Source: Jannaschia aquimarina
Lineage (GTDB): Bacteria; Pseudomonadota; Alphaproteobacteria; Rhodobacterales; Rhodobacteraceae
Length of the DNA stretch: 64,000 nt
Direction of reading: 5' to 3'
Assembly: GCF_000877395.1 (NCBI RefSeq)
Contig: NZ_JYFE01000037.1
Location: forward strand, 20,643 to 84,642
Shown: positions 26,117 through 33,382 of the stretch, one piece after another
How positions within the stretch are numbered: the stretch's first letter is position 1
Layout of the letters: each line of letters starts with the position of its first letter
The notes under the pieces: model-generated
What the model was told of the DNA's origin: nothing
What the model saw: the letters and a program-made list of their open reading frames with translations, nothing else
Databases searched by the model: none
Made by a program: the position numbers and the translations under genes

Positions 26117-27705
26117 CAGAACTGCGCCGCGTACTGGGCCGGGTCGATCCGCGCCCCGATCACCAGCGGGACGTCGCCCGTATCTGTCGACAGCGCGTCT
26201 TGCAGGGCACTCTCTGTGTCGGCCATCACGCCGTGGCAGCCCATGGACACGGCCAGCGGCACGATCGCCGTCTCTTCGATCACGGTTCCGGTCGACGGGA
26301 CCTGCCGGGCCATCTGCTTGAGTTCGATCCGGTTCAGGGAGTTATCGACGAAGACGACAACCTTGAGGCCCAGCTTCAAGGAAGCGGCCAGGCGTAACTC
26401 CCCCTGCACCATGGCAAGGCCGCCGTCGCCCATGAAGCTGACCACCGGCGCGTCCGGCATCAGATGCTTGGCCGCGATCCCTGCGGGCAGCGAGAACCCC
26501 ATCGAGGAAAGCCCGTTCGTCATCAGGAACCGTCTCGGACCGGACGGGCGCCACCCCTGCCCCACCAGAAGCTTGTGCGAGCCCACATCGACGCTTGCGA
26601 TCGTATCCGCGGGCAGCACGTCGCGCGCGACACGGATCACGTCCGACGGATTGAGAGCACCGCTCACCCGGCCCGAGTCGAAATCGGCCCGGAGTGCGTC
26701 ACGGTGGGCCGCGATATCCTTCTCCGGCCAACCGTCGCTTTCGGGCACCGCATCGGCCAGCATGGCGAGGATCGGTCCGATCGGCCCCGTCATCTCGGTC
26801 TCGGCGGCATAGATCTGATCCGTGTTCGGCACCCGGTCGATATGGATCACCGGGGCCGTGACGGACCAAGGCTTGATCAACTCGACCGCATCGAACCCCG
26901 CGCAGATGACGAGATCGGCGGACTTCAAGAAGTCCCACATCGGCGCCTGACAGGCCATGTCCAGCGTACCGGCAAAACGCGGGTGATCCTCGGACACCGT
27001 GCCTTTCGCCATGGGACCGGCCACGATGGCCGCGCCGATCCGGTCTGCGAGGGCCACGATCTGTTCGCCGCATCCGTCCTGCATCGCCGAGATGCCGAAA
27101 AGGATCAGGGGACGGCGCGCCTCGGCGATCCGGCGCTCGGGCATGGTACCCGAGTGGATCAGGACGGATGCGGCGGTTTCCGTTGGCGGCACGAGGATCG
27201 CGTCGTCCTGCGCCTCTGCCGTCACGTGATCGGCATGCATGGTCAAATGGACGGGGCCCGGACGGGGCGCCATCGCAGTCCGGTGCGCCTTGCGCAGGAC
27301 GTGGCCGACGGTGTTCGGTGCGACCTCCGCTGCCCATTTGCTGACCGGCGCGAACAAGGCCCGCTGGTCGACGACCTGATGGGTGAAGGTGGGCGCGCGT
27401 TTGGTGTCGATCTGTCCCGAGAGCGCGATCATCGGGACCCTGTCCAGCCAGGCATTCGCGACGGCGTTCACGAGGTTGGTCGATCCGGGGCCAAGCGTCG
27501 ACAGACAGACCCCTGGCTTTCCGGTCAGCATGCCCGCCGCCTCGGCCATCAGTCCCGCCGTCCCCTCGCGCCGCGCCAGAACGAAGTCGTGGCCCTCGGT
27601 CCGGAGCGCCTCGAGAAAGCCGACCGAAGGATCGCCAGGATAGCCGAAGACCGTGCCGATCCCCGCCTCTCGGAGATAGCGCGCGCAGACGTCAGACAGG
27701 TTCAT
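26116..27705 (-). CDS. Thiamine-diphosphate-dependent enzyme, acetolactate-synthase-like
   Basis: A 529-residue ThDP enzyme with the usual Pyr, middle and PP domains. The cofactor-activating glutamate is E47 (RREGTAGLMAEA), the ThDP/Mg motif begins GDGGLAM near residue 425 and closes with FVDNSLNRI, and TLGPGSTNLVNAV is conserved. The family covers acetolactate synthase, 2-oxoacid decarboxylases and sulfoacetaldehyde acetyltransferase. With an aldehyde dehydrogenase next in the operon, decarboxylation of a 2-oxoacid to an aldehyde is the simplest guess. The ATG at 27705 follows GGGAG; a longer upstream frame crosses the divergent promoter and was rejected. It is the first gene of a five-gene operon. 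Confidence 0.88.
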   Translation of the reverse strand: MNLSDVCARYLREAGIGTVFGYPGDPSVGFLEALRTEGHDFVLARREGTAGLMAEAAGMLTGKPGVCLSTLGPGSTNLVNAVANAWLDRVPMIALSGQIDTKRAPTFTHQVVDQRALFAPVSKWAAEVAPNTVGHVLRKAHRTAMAPRPGPVHLTMHADHVTAEAQDDAILVPPTETAASVLIHSGTMPERRIAEARRPLILFGISAMQDGCGEQIVALADRIGAAIVAGPMAKGTVSEDHPRFAGTLDMACQAPMWDFLKSADLVICAGFDAVELIKPWSVTAPVIHIDRVPNTDQIYAAETEMTGPIGPILAMLADAVPESDGWPEKDIAAHRDALRADFDSGRVSGALNPSDVIRVARDVLPADTIASVDVGSHKLLVGQGWRPSGPRRFLMTNGLSSMGFSLPAGIAAKHLMPDAPVVSFMGDGGLAMVQGELRLAASLKLGLKVVVFVDNSLNRIELKQMARQVPSTGTVIEETAIVPLAVSMGCHGVMADTESALQDALSTDTGDVPLVIGARIDPAQYAAQF

Positions 27706-27744
27706 AACGGGGCTCCCGGCGAGGTCGAAGAGGACTGGACCAGA

Positions 27745-27766
27745 ATTGAATACGCTTGTATGCAAT
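27745..27766. promoter_or_regulatory. Inverted-repeat operator in divergent promoter region
   Basis: ATTGAATAC, a 4-base spacer GCTT, then GTATGCAAT: 9-base arms with a single mismatch. The element lies in the 84 bases between the divergent ThDP operon and the SDR-GntR pair. An inner TTGTATGCAA fits the TTG..CAA type of site used by FCD-class GntR repressors. The GntR encoded at 28575 is the natural candidate binder. Its half-site is also found in the palindrome at 62730. Confidence 0.6.
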
Positions 27767-27789
27767 CTGACGTCAACAGGGAGGCGCAG

Positions 27790-28539
27790 ATGGATCTGAT
27801 GCTGGATGGCAAGCGTGCCGTCGTGACCGGAGGCAATGCCGGGATCGGGCGCGCGATCGGACGCATGCTCGCGGCGGAAGGCGCACACGTTCTGCTGACC
27901 GGGAGGAATACGGAAACGCTTGGGACCGCCCGGGAGGAGATCGAGGCGGACGGCGGTACCGCTCATACGATGGTCGCCGACCTCTACGATGGCGATGTCG
28001 CGCAACTCATCGCCGCCGAAGCCGGGAAGACGCTGGGCGGCGCAGATATCCTGATCAACAACGCCGGCGGGTCACGCCCCTTCGGTAAGGACGCGACCGA
28101 GGAACAATGGGACGAGGCGCTGACGCTCAACTTCACCCGTCCTCGCCAGATCGCCCACGCCTTGCTGCCGCCGATGCAGGCGGCGGGCTGGGGGCGCCTG
28201 ATCCATATCACCGGCAAGTCCGAGCCCGAAGGCGTCAACGGTGCCTTCTGTGCCAAGGCGGGCATCCATTCCTGGTCCAAGGGGCTGAGCCGCGAAGTCG
28301 GAAACGACGGAATCACGTCCAACTGCATCGCACCGGGCCGGATCATGTCGGACCAGATCCGGCGGAACTACTCGCCCGAATACCGCGCGGAGCAATCCCG
28401 GACCGAGATCCCCGTCGGCCGTTACGGTGAACCGGAGGAGCTGGCGGCATTGGCCGTGTTCCTGGCCTCTCCGCTTGCATCCTATATTACGGGGACCATG
28501 ATCGCCGTGGATGGCGGCCTGCGGCGCTACCAGTTCTGA
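27790..28539 (+). CDS. SDR-family protein lacking the catalytic tyrosine
   Basis: A 249-residue FabG-like SDR. It has the NADP motif TGGNAGIGRAIG (residues about 12-23), NNAGG, and the C-terminal YITGTMIAVDGGLRRYQF. The usual YxxxK is replaced: the active-site stretch reads NGAFCAK, putting alanine where tyrosine should be, and the serine region reads ITGKSEP. The protein may use another residue, or catalyse a different step. The ATG at 27790 follows GGGAGGCGCAG. It is transcribed away from the ThDP operon and just before the GntR gene (36-base gap), so all are probably one regulon. The substrate is unknown. Confidence 0.86.
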   Translation: MDLMLDGKRAVVTGGNAGIGRAIGRMLAAEGAHVLLTGRNTETLGTAREEIEADGGTAHTMVADLYDGDVAQLIAAEAGKTLGGADILINNAGGSRPFGKDATEEQWDEALTLNFTRPRQIAHALLPPMQAAGWGRLIHITGKSEPEGVNGAFCAKAGIHSWSKGLSREVGNDGITSNCIAPGRIMSDQIRRNYSPEYRAEQSRTEIPVGRYGEPEELAALAVFLASPLASYITGTMIAVDGGLRRYQF

Positions 28540-28574
28540 GGCGCCCGCTCGCAGCATGACCATCGGAGGACGCC

Positions 28575-29213
28575 CTGACCACCGCCGCCACAGCCTACGA
28601 TGCGATCCGGGACCGCATCCTCTCCGGGGGAATCAGGCCGGGCGACCGCCTTCGCGAAGCCACGCTGGCCGACGAACTCGGTCTGTCCCGGACACCCGTA
28701 CGAGAGGCGATGCGTCGCCTCGAACAGGACGGATTGATCGCTCATGTGCCTCACAAGGGTGCCACCGTTCGCGCGCTGGACACGCAGCAGATGACCGAGC
28801 TCTATCTGGTGCGGGAGGTGCTTGAGGGCACGGCCGCGCGGCTTGCGGCACAACATGCCTCGGAAGCCGAGATCGCGGCCCTGCGCGAATTGCTGGCCGG
28901 CCAGCCCTCGGAGGCCGAGGATGCGGGCGCCGCCGAGGCGAGCCGCAGGAACGCGGTTTTCCACGGCGCGATCAGAGACGCGGCGCACAACCGGTTTCTG
29001 CTGGCGGCGATGGAGGGGGTCCACGCCTCGCTCGCCCTGCTCGGACCGACAACGCTGGGATTGCGCGGCAGGATTTCCGCCGCCGCGCAGGAACATGCGG
29101 CAATCCTCGACGCCATCGCGGCCCGCCGTCCCGATGCCGCCGAAGAGGCCGCGCGCGAACATATCCGGCAAGCCCATCGCGCACGCCTTCGCCTGGTCTA
29201 CGGGACCGAATGA
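28575..29213 (+). CDS. GntR-family regulator, FCD class, with CTG start
   Basis: A 212-residue regulator: winged helix in AYDAIRDRILSGGIRPGDRL and ADELGLSRTPVREAMRRLEQDGLI (residues 6-52), then an all-helical FCD ligand domain with RNAVFHGAIRDAAHNRFLL and a metal-ligand-type histidine set (H.., EHAAIL, EHIRQAH). No ATG, GTG or TTG in this frame can precede the HTH: the frame is closed at 28557. A CTG at 28575, five bases after GGAGGA, is therefore taken as the start. The first ATG (28710) lies inside the recognition helix and would destroy the domain. It follows the SDR gene and probably binds the operator at 27745. It overlaps the convergent hydrolase by 16 bases. Confidence 0.82.
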   Translation: MTTAATAYDAIRDRILSGGIRPGDRLREATLADELGLSRTPVREAMRRLEQDGLIAHVPHKGATVRALDTQQMTELYLVREVLEGTAARLAAQHASEAEIAALRELLAGQPSEAEDAGAAEASRRNAVFHGAIRDAAHNRFLLAAMEGVHASLALLGPTTLGLRGRISAAAQEHAAILDAIAARRPDAAEEAAREHIRQAHRARLRLVYGTE

Positions 29214-29977
29214 AGGCCAGCGCAAAAGCCCGCGATGAGGTTCGCGACCACGTCCGGCGCCTCGACCGGGGGAAGATGACCGACGCCGTCCAGGACCTCT
29301 GCCCTTGCGTTCGGGAGGGCCGCAGCCAACGCGCGGATCGTGTCCGGGCCGGTCGACGGGTCCTGTCCCCCGCCGAGGCAGAGGCAGGGCAGCGCCAGCC
29401 GGGCGAGGTCTGGCGTCAGATCCGTCGCGCCGATGGCGGCACAGGCGGCGGTGTATCCTTCCACCGGTTGGGCGGACAGCGCGTGGCGCGCTCCGGCGAC
29501 GATCTCGGGATGGGCAGCGGCAAAGCCCTCCGAGAACCATCGGCGGACCTGTTCGCGCGCGAACAGCGCCATCCCTTCGCGGCGGACGCGCGCGGCGCGC
29601 TCGGAATACCTCGCCGCATCCCCGATCTTGGCGGCGGTCGCGCAGAGCACGAGGCCCCGGATCCGGCCGGGCTCGTCGAGTGCGGCACGCATCGCGATCT
29701 GTCCGCCGATGGAGAGACCGCAGAGGATTGCGCCTTTGGGGGCGAGCGCGAGCAAATCCGCCGCATGATCCGCGAGCCGCGGCCCTGCACCCCCCGAAAG
29801 GCCGTGGCCACGCATGTCATAGAGCGTCAGCCCCCAGTCCCGAGGCAGACGTTCCGCCACGCCCTCCCACGCCCACAACCCGGCCCCGAGCGCATGGATG
29901 AAAGCGACCTCGGGCGCACCGGCTTCGGCCTTGCGCCGGCGGACCCGCAGGGCCGTTCCCCGAACCTCCTCGAACAT
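29198..29977 (-). CDS. Alpha/beta hydrolase, 3-oxoadipate enol-lactonase-like
   Basis: A 259-residue alpha/beta hydrolase with a complete triad: nucleophile serine in CGLSIGG, aspartate in GGGQDPSTGP and histidine in GVGHLPPVE. FIHALGAGLWAWEGVAERL and YDMRGHGLSGG resemble PcaD-type enol-lactonases, which hydrolyse 3-oxoadipate enol-lactone in aromatic degradation. No other beta-ketoadipate gene is in the window, so the substrate may differ. Its 3' end overlaps the convergent GntR gene by 16 bases. It is divergent from the TauE gene with only 38 bases between starts. Confidence 0.85.
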   Translation of the reverse strand: MFEEVRGTALRVRRRKAEAGAPEVAFIHALGAGLWAWEGVAERLPRDWGLTLYDMRGHGLSGGAGPRLADHAADLLALAPKGAILCGLSIGGQIAMRAALDEPGRIRGLVLCATAAKIGDAARYSERAARVRREGMALFAREQVRRWFSEGFAAAHPEIVAGARHALSAQPVEGYTAACAAIGATDLTPDLARLALPCLCLGGGQDPSTGPDTIRALAAALPNARAEVLDGVGHLPPVEAPDVVANLIAGFCAGLHSVP

Positions 29978-30015
29978 GGTAGAACCATCGACCGCCCGGC
30001 GCGCGGGGGCAAGCG

Positions 30016-30771
30016 ATGGATCTGACCGTTCTGATGGAGCTGGGGCCGCTGGTCGTCGCGGCGGTGATCCTCGCGGCCTTCCTCACCTCCATCATCCACG
30101 GGGCGACGGGGATCGGCGGTGGCTTTCTTTTGGCGATCGTGCTTGCGCCGCTGATCGGGGTGGTGGCGGTCGTGCCGGTGCTGGCCGTGACCCTGACGAT
30201 CAGCGGCGTGGCCCGGCTGTTCTTCAACCGCGATGCGGTCGCCTGGAAGGCCTATGGCTGGGTGATGCTGACCACCATCCCCGCCGTGGCCATCGGCGCG
30301 CTGCTCTACGGCTATCTGAATGCCACGACGATCGCCCTGATCCTCGGGACCACGATCCTGGTTTCCGTACCCGCGCGCAGATGGGCCGCGAAGCGGGAGA
30401 TCACGGCCGGTCCGCGCGCGCTGAGCGGGGCGGGAACCGTCTACGGTTTCATCTCCGGCGCGAGCGTCGGGGCCGGGATGCTGCTGATCCCCTTCCTTCT
30501 CGGCTACGGGCTGTCGCGGCGGGAATTCGTCGGCTCCCTTGCCGCCATCGCGCTGACGATGAATGTCGCGCGCACGGCCGTCTTCGGCGGGACCGACATG
30601 CTGGATGGCGGCTGGCTTGCCCTGGGCCTCGTCTGCGGCCTGGCCACCCTGCCCGGCAACTGGGTCGGACAACGCCTTCTGCGGGGCATGAAGGCCGACC
30701 GCCATGCGCTGGCCATCGACGTGCTGACGATCTTCGGGGGCCTCAACTTCTATCGCATCGCACTGGGCTGA
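30016..30771 (+). CDS. TauE/SafE-family membrane exporter
   Basis: A 251-residue inner-membrane protein with about seven or eight hydrophobic segments. The TauE/SafE half-repeat is visible twice: LTSIIHGATGIGGGFLLAIVLAPLIG in the first half and YGFISGASVGAGMLLIPFLLGYG in the second. Family members export sulfite, sulfoacetate or other organic anions. It may remove an anionic by-product of one of the flanking pathways; nothing in sequence shows which. Its end overlaps the convergent LysR gene by 22 bases. Confidence 0.88.
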   Translation: MDLTVLMELGPLVVAAVILAAFLTSIIHGATGIGGGFLLAIVLAPLIGVVAVVPVLAVTLTISGVARLFFNRDAVAWKAYGWVMLTTIPAVAIGALLYGYLNATTIALILGTTILVSVPARRWAAKREITAGPRALSGAGTVYGFISGASVGAGMLLIPFLLGYGLSRREFVGSLAAIALTMNVARTAVFGGTDMLDGGWLALGLVCGLATLPGNWVGQRLLRGMKADRHALAIDVLTIFGGLNFYRIALG

Positions 30772-31697
30772 GCGCCGAGCTCGCGGGCACGCTGAGGCGG
30801 GAGGCCCTGCGCTTCGAGGAATCCGTCGGCCACTTCGCGCGTCAGCCGGACCAGTTCCTGCGCTTCGGGGCCAAGCTCCTGACCGCGCAGGAAGTGCATC
30901 CCGAACGCCATCCGGTAGCGTGGCGCGATCGGAACGCAGGTCAGCCGCTCGGGCCAGGCCGAGGGCAGCATCGGATCGCAGATGGTCACGCCGGTCCCCT
31001 GCATCACCAATTGGCAGGCGAGCATGGCCTGACTGACCTCGACCACGGGCCGCAGCAAGGCGTTGGCATGGCCGAAGATCGCCTCGGTCTGTTGCCGAAG
31101 CAGCGTGCCGGGACTGAGCGTCAGGAATGCCTCGCGCGTCAGATCCTCGACGGTGACGGCTTCCGCCTTGGCCAATCGGTGCCCGACAGGCAGCACCGCG
31201 ACCGCCGGCAACTCGAACAACAGCCGCGTGTCGATATCGCGATGCCGCGCCGGCAGGCTCGACAGGCCGAGATCGAAGCGCTGCCCGGTGATCCAGGTCT
31301 CGAGCAGGCGCCTCGGCTGGATGTCCACCGACAGATCCACCTCCGGATGGGCAGCCTTGAAGCGGGCCACCACCGGCGCCGTGATCGCGGTGCTGAGCCG
31401 CGGCATGGAAACCAGCCTGACACGACGACGCGAACCGGCACGAATCTCGGCGGCGAAATCGCCGATCCGTTCCAGCCCGGACAGGACGGGCTGGATCTCC
31501 TGCAGAAACGCGCGCCCCGTTTCGGTCGGTCGCAATTGCCGGCCGGTACGGTCGAACAGCTCCAGCCGCAGCTCCCGCTCCAAAGCCGAAATCGACCGCG
31601 AGAGTGCGGGCTCCGAGATGTTGAGAACACGCGCGGCGGCGCTGAGGGTCCCGTGCTCGACCACGAGTTGGAAAGCCCGGAGGGCGTCTATCTTCAT
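30750..31697 (-). CDS. LysR-family regulator of the second TTT operon
   Basis: A 315-residue LysR regulator with the HTH at residues 1-60 (MKIDALRAFQLVVEHGTLSAAARVLNISEPALSRSI and LFDRTGRQLRPTETG) and an effector domain beginning RRRVRLVSMPRLS. The ATG at 31697 was chosen because it gives the standard LysR N-terminus; a 16-residue upstream extension has no similarity. It is divergent from the tctC gene at 31825, with a good LysR-type inverted repeat in between, and so very likely controls that operon in response to its substrate. Confidence 0.9.
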   Translation of the reverse strand: MKIDALRAFQLVVEHGTLSAAARVLNISEPALSRSISALERELRLELFDRTGRQLRPTETGRAFLQEIQPVLSGLERIGDFAAEIRAGSRRRVRLVSMPRLSTAITAPVVARFKAAHPEVDLSVDIQPRRLLETWITGQRFDLGLSSLPARHRDIDTRLLFELPAVAVLPVGHRLAKAEAVTVEDLTREAFLTLSPGTLLRQQTEAIFGHANALLRPVVEVSQAMLACQLVMQGTGVTICDPMLPSAWPERLTCVPIAPRYRMAFGMHFLRGQELGPEAQELVRLTREVADGFLEAQGLPPQRARELGAQPSAMR

Positions 31698-31706
31698 CGA
31701 ACCCGA

Positions 31707-31727
31707 CTCTTGCGTTTCTTGCAAGAG
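31707..31727. promoter_or_regulatory. LysR-type operator upstream of second TTT operon
   Basis: A perfect inverted repeat, CTCTTGC - 7 bases - GCAAGAG, containing the T-N11-A core expected for LysR regulators. It lies 10 bases before the lysR start and about 100 bases before tctC. The LysR product at 30750-31697 is the expected binder, for both autoregulation and control of the operon. Confidence 0.65.
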
Positions 31728-31824
31728 AACCGGCGACCTTCTCAATTGTAAAGGGTGCCGTCGGCGTGGCAGCCTGTCGCAGCAGGCGCCGCAGAGAACA
31801 ACGCGGCCCGCAAGGGAGGATAAG

Positions 31825-32784
31825 ATGAAAGCATTTCTACTCGCTTCCGCAGCGGCTCTGACCGCCAGTGCAGCCTGGGCGGATTATCCGGAACGTCCTG
31901 TCCGGCTGATCGTCGGGTTCTCGGCGGGCGGCGGCACAGACACGTCCGCGCGCGGCTTCGGCTCTTTCGTCGCGTCGGCACCCACGATGAACGAGATGCC
32001 GATGGTGGTGGTCAACCAGCCGGGCGGTTCCGGCCTTCAGGCGGCCCAGACCGTCGCCGATGCCGATCCCGACGGCTACACGCTCTATATCATCAACAAC
32101 GGCACGATGTCGGCGACGGCGCTTTCGACCCCCGAAGCCGGGTTCGACCCGCGCGAAAGCCTGACCAATCTCGGCTGCGTGACCCAGCTCGTCACCGGGT
32201 TGCAGGTCCCGGCCGGTCACCCCGCCACGACCGCCGCCGAATGGGTCGAAGCGGTCAAATCGTCGGGTGAGACGGTGCGCTGGTCGACCTCGGGCGCGGC
32301 CACCATGCATGCTATCGTCGGCCACCTCTTCATGGACGCCAACGAGATCTCCCATCAGGTCGTGCCGTTCCGCGGCGGATCGAATGCGCGCAACGCGCTG
32401 GTGGCCGGGGACGTGGCGGCCAGCTTCAATGGCAACCAGCTCGTCGACGGGTTCGAGGATTCTATCAAGGTTCTCGGCGTACCCTCGGCCGAGCGCGACC
32501 CGGCCAACGAGGACGTTCCGACATTCGCGGAACAGGGGCTCGAAGGCCTGAACGTGACTGGCCCGATGTGCGTCTACGGCCCGACTGGCCTGCCAGAGGA
32601 AGTGGTGGCCGATGTCTCGGCGGCCATTCAGGCCGTCACCGAGATGGAAGGCTTCGGCCGCTTCATGGGACGCTCCGGTCTGGCTTCGATGCACCTCACC
32701 CCGGAAGAGGGCGCCGCCAACCTGTCGCAACTCTACGAGACGTTCGGTCCGGTGGTGGAGCAGATCTCCGCCGCTCAGAACTGA
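31825..32784 (+). CDS. TTT transporter substrate-binding protein, TctC family
   Basis: A 319-residue periplasmic receptor. Residues 1-19 are a Sec signal peptide (MKAFLLASAAALTASAAWA). The mature protein opens DYPERPVRLIVGFSAGGGTDTSARG and has NQPGGSGLQAA and the PTFAEQGLEGL element typical of Bug/TctC proteins. The ATG at 31825 follows GGGAGGATAAG. It is the first gene of a plus-strand operon with tctB, tctA and a CoA-transferase, divergent from its LysR regulator. The ligand is unknown; the CoA-transferase suggests an acid that must be activated to a CoA thioester. Confidence 0.92.
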   Translation: MKAFLLASAAALTASAAWADYPERPVRLIVGFSAGGGTDTSARGFGSFVASAPTMNEMPMVVVNQPGGSGLQAAQTVADADPDGYTLYIINNGTMSATALSTPEAGFDPRESLTNLGCVTQLVTGLQVPAGHPATTAAEWVEAVKSSGETVRWSTSGAATMHAIVGHLFMDANEISHQVVPFRGGSNARNALVAGDVAASFNGNQLVDGFEDSIKVLGVPSAERDPANEDVPTFAEQGLEGLNVTGPMCVYGPTGLPEEVVADVSAAIQAVTEMEGFGRFMGRSGLASMHLTPEEGAANLSQLYETFGPVVEQISAAQN

Positions 32785-32818
32785 TCCGGTCCTCCCCCGG
32801 ATCACCGATCGAACGGAT

Positions 32819-32846
32819 GGGGGACGCGGCAGAGACCGCGTCCCCC
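32819..32846 (+). terminator. 11-bp stem-loop between TctC and TctB
   Basis: Perfect 11-bp arms (GGGGGACGCGG at 32819-32829 and CCGCGTCCCCC at 32836-32846) with loop CAGAGA lie between the binding-protein gene and tctB. A weaker stem (TGATCCGG with CCGGATCA) lies just before it, near 32782-32804. No T-run follows. It probably stabilises the tctC message or attenuates read-through. Confidence 0.65.
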
Positions 32847-32863
32847 GCTCACGAGTTGACCTC

Positions 32864-33382
32864 ATGACCCTTCACCCAAGAACACGACTCGATCTCGGCG
32901 TCGCCGCCGCGGTGATCCTGATCGGCCTCGTCTTCGCCGTCGAAGCCTGGCGGATCGACCCCCGGTCCTACGAGGCCGTCGGCCCGCGCTTCGTCCCCGT
33001 CCTTCTTGCGGCCACGATGATCGGCCTGGGTCTGCTGGTCGCGCTCGGCGCGATGCTGCGCAACCCATCCGCGCAACCGCTCCGGGAAGAGGGCGATCTG
33101 GGTTTTGAGGGCAGCGACCTCAAGCGGGTCATGGCCGTCATCGGCGCGGGCGCGGCCTACACGTTCTGCTTCTGGGCTTTCGGATACATGGCCGCGACGG
33201 CGCTCGGGATGCTTCTCGCGCTGCTGGCATTCGGCGTCCGGTCGCCTCTGGCACTGATCCTTCTGCCGATCTTTGCGGCGATCGCCTATCAGGCGCTCTT
33301 CATGGGTCTGATGGGCTTGCTCGATCCGCGGGGCGCGCTTCTTGACCTGCGATGGCTGTCCGAGCCGGTGACGCCACAATGA
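32864..33382 (+). CDS. TTT transporter small membrane subunit, TctB family
   Basis: A 172-residue membrane protein with four hydrophobic segments (about residues 12-28, 44-64, 87-103 and 110-150). It lies between tctC and tctA and matches the TctB subunit in size and topology, including the YEAVGPRFVPVLLA stretch often seen in this family. The stop overlaps the tctA start (ATGA, 33379-33382). It acts with TctA in the inner membrane. Confidence 0.87.
   Translation: MTLHPRTRLDLGVAAAVILIGLVFAVEAWRIDPRSYEAVGPRFVPVLLAATMIGLGLLVALGAMLRNPSAQPLREEGDLGFEGSDLKRVMAVIGAGAAYTFCFWAFGYMAATALGMLLALLAFGVRSPLALILLPIFAAIAYQALFMGLMGLLDPRGALLDLRWLSEPVTPQ

Noticed and set aside
26464..27789. Long N-terminal extension of the SDR at 27790
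   Set aside because: It runs antisense through the ThDP gene; the SDR has its own ATG with GGGAGG and a normal N-terminus there.
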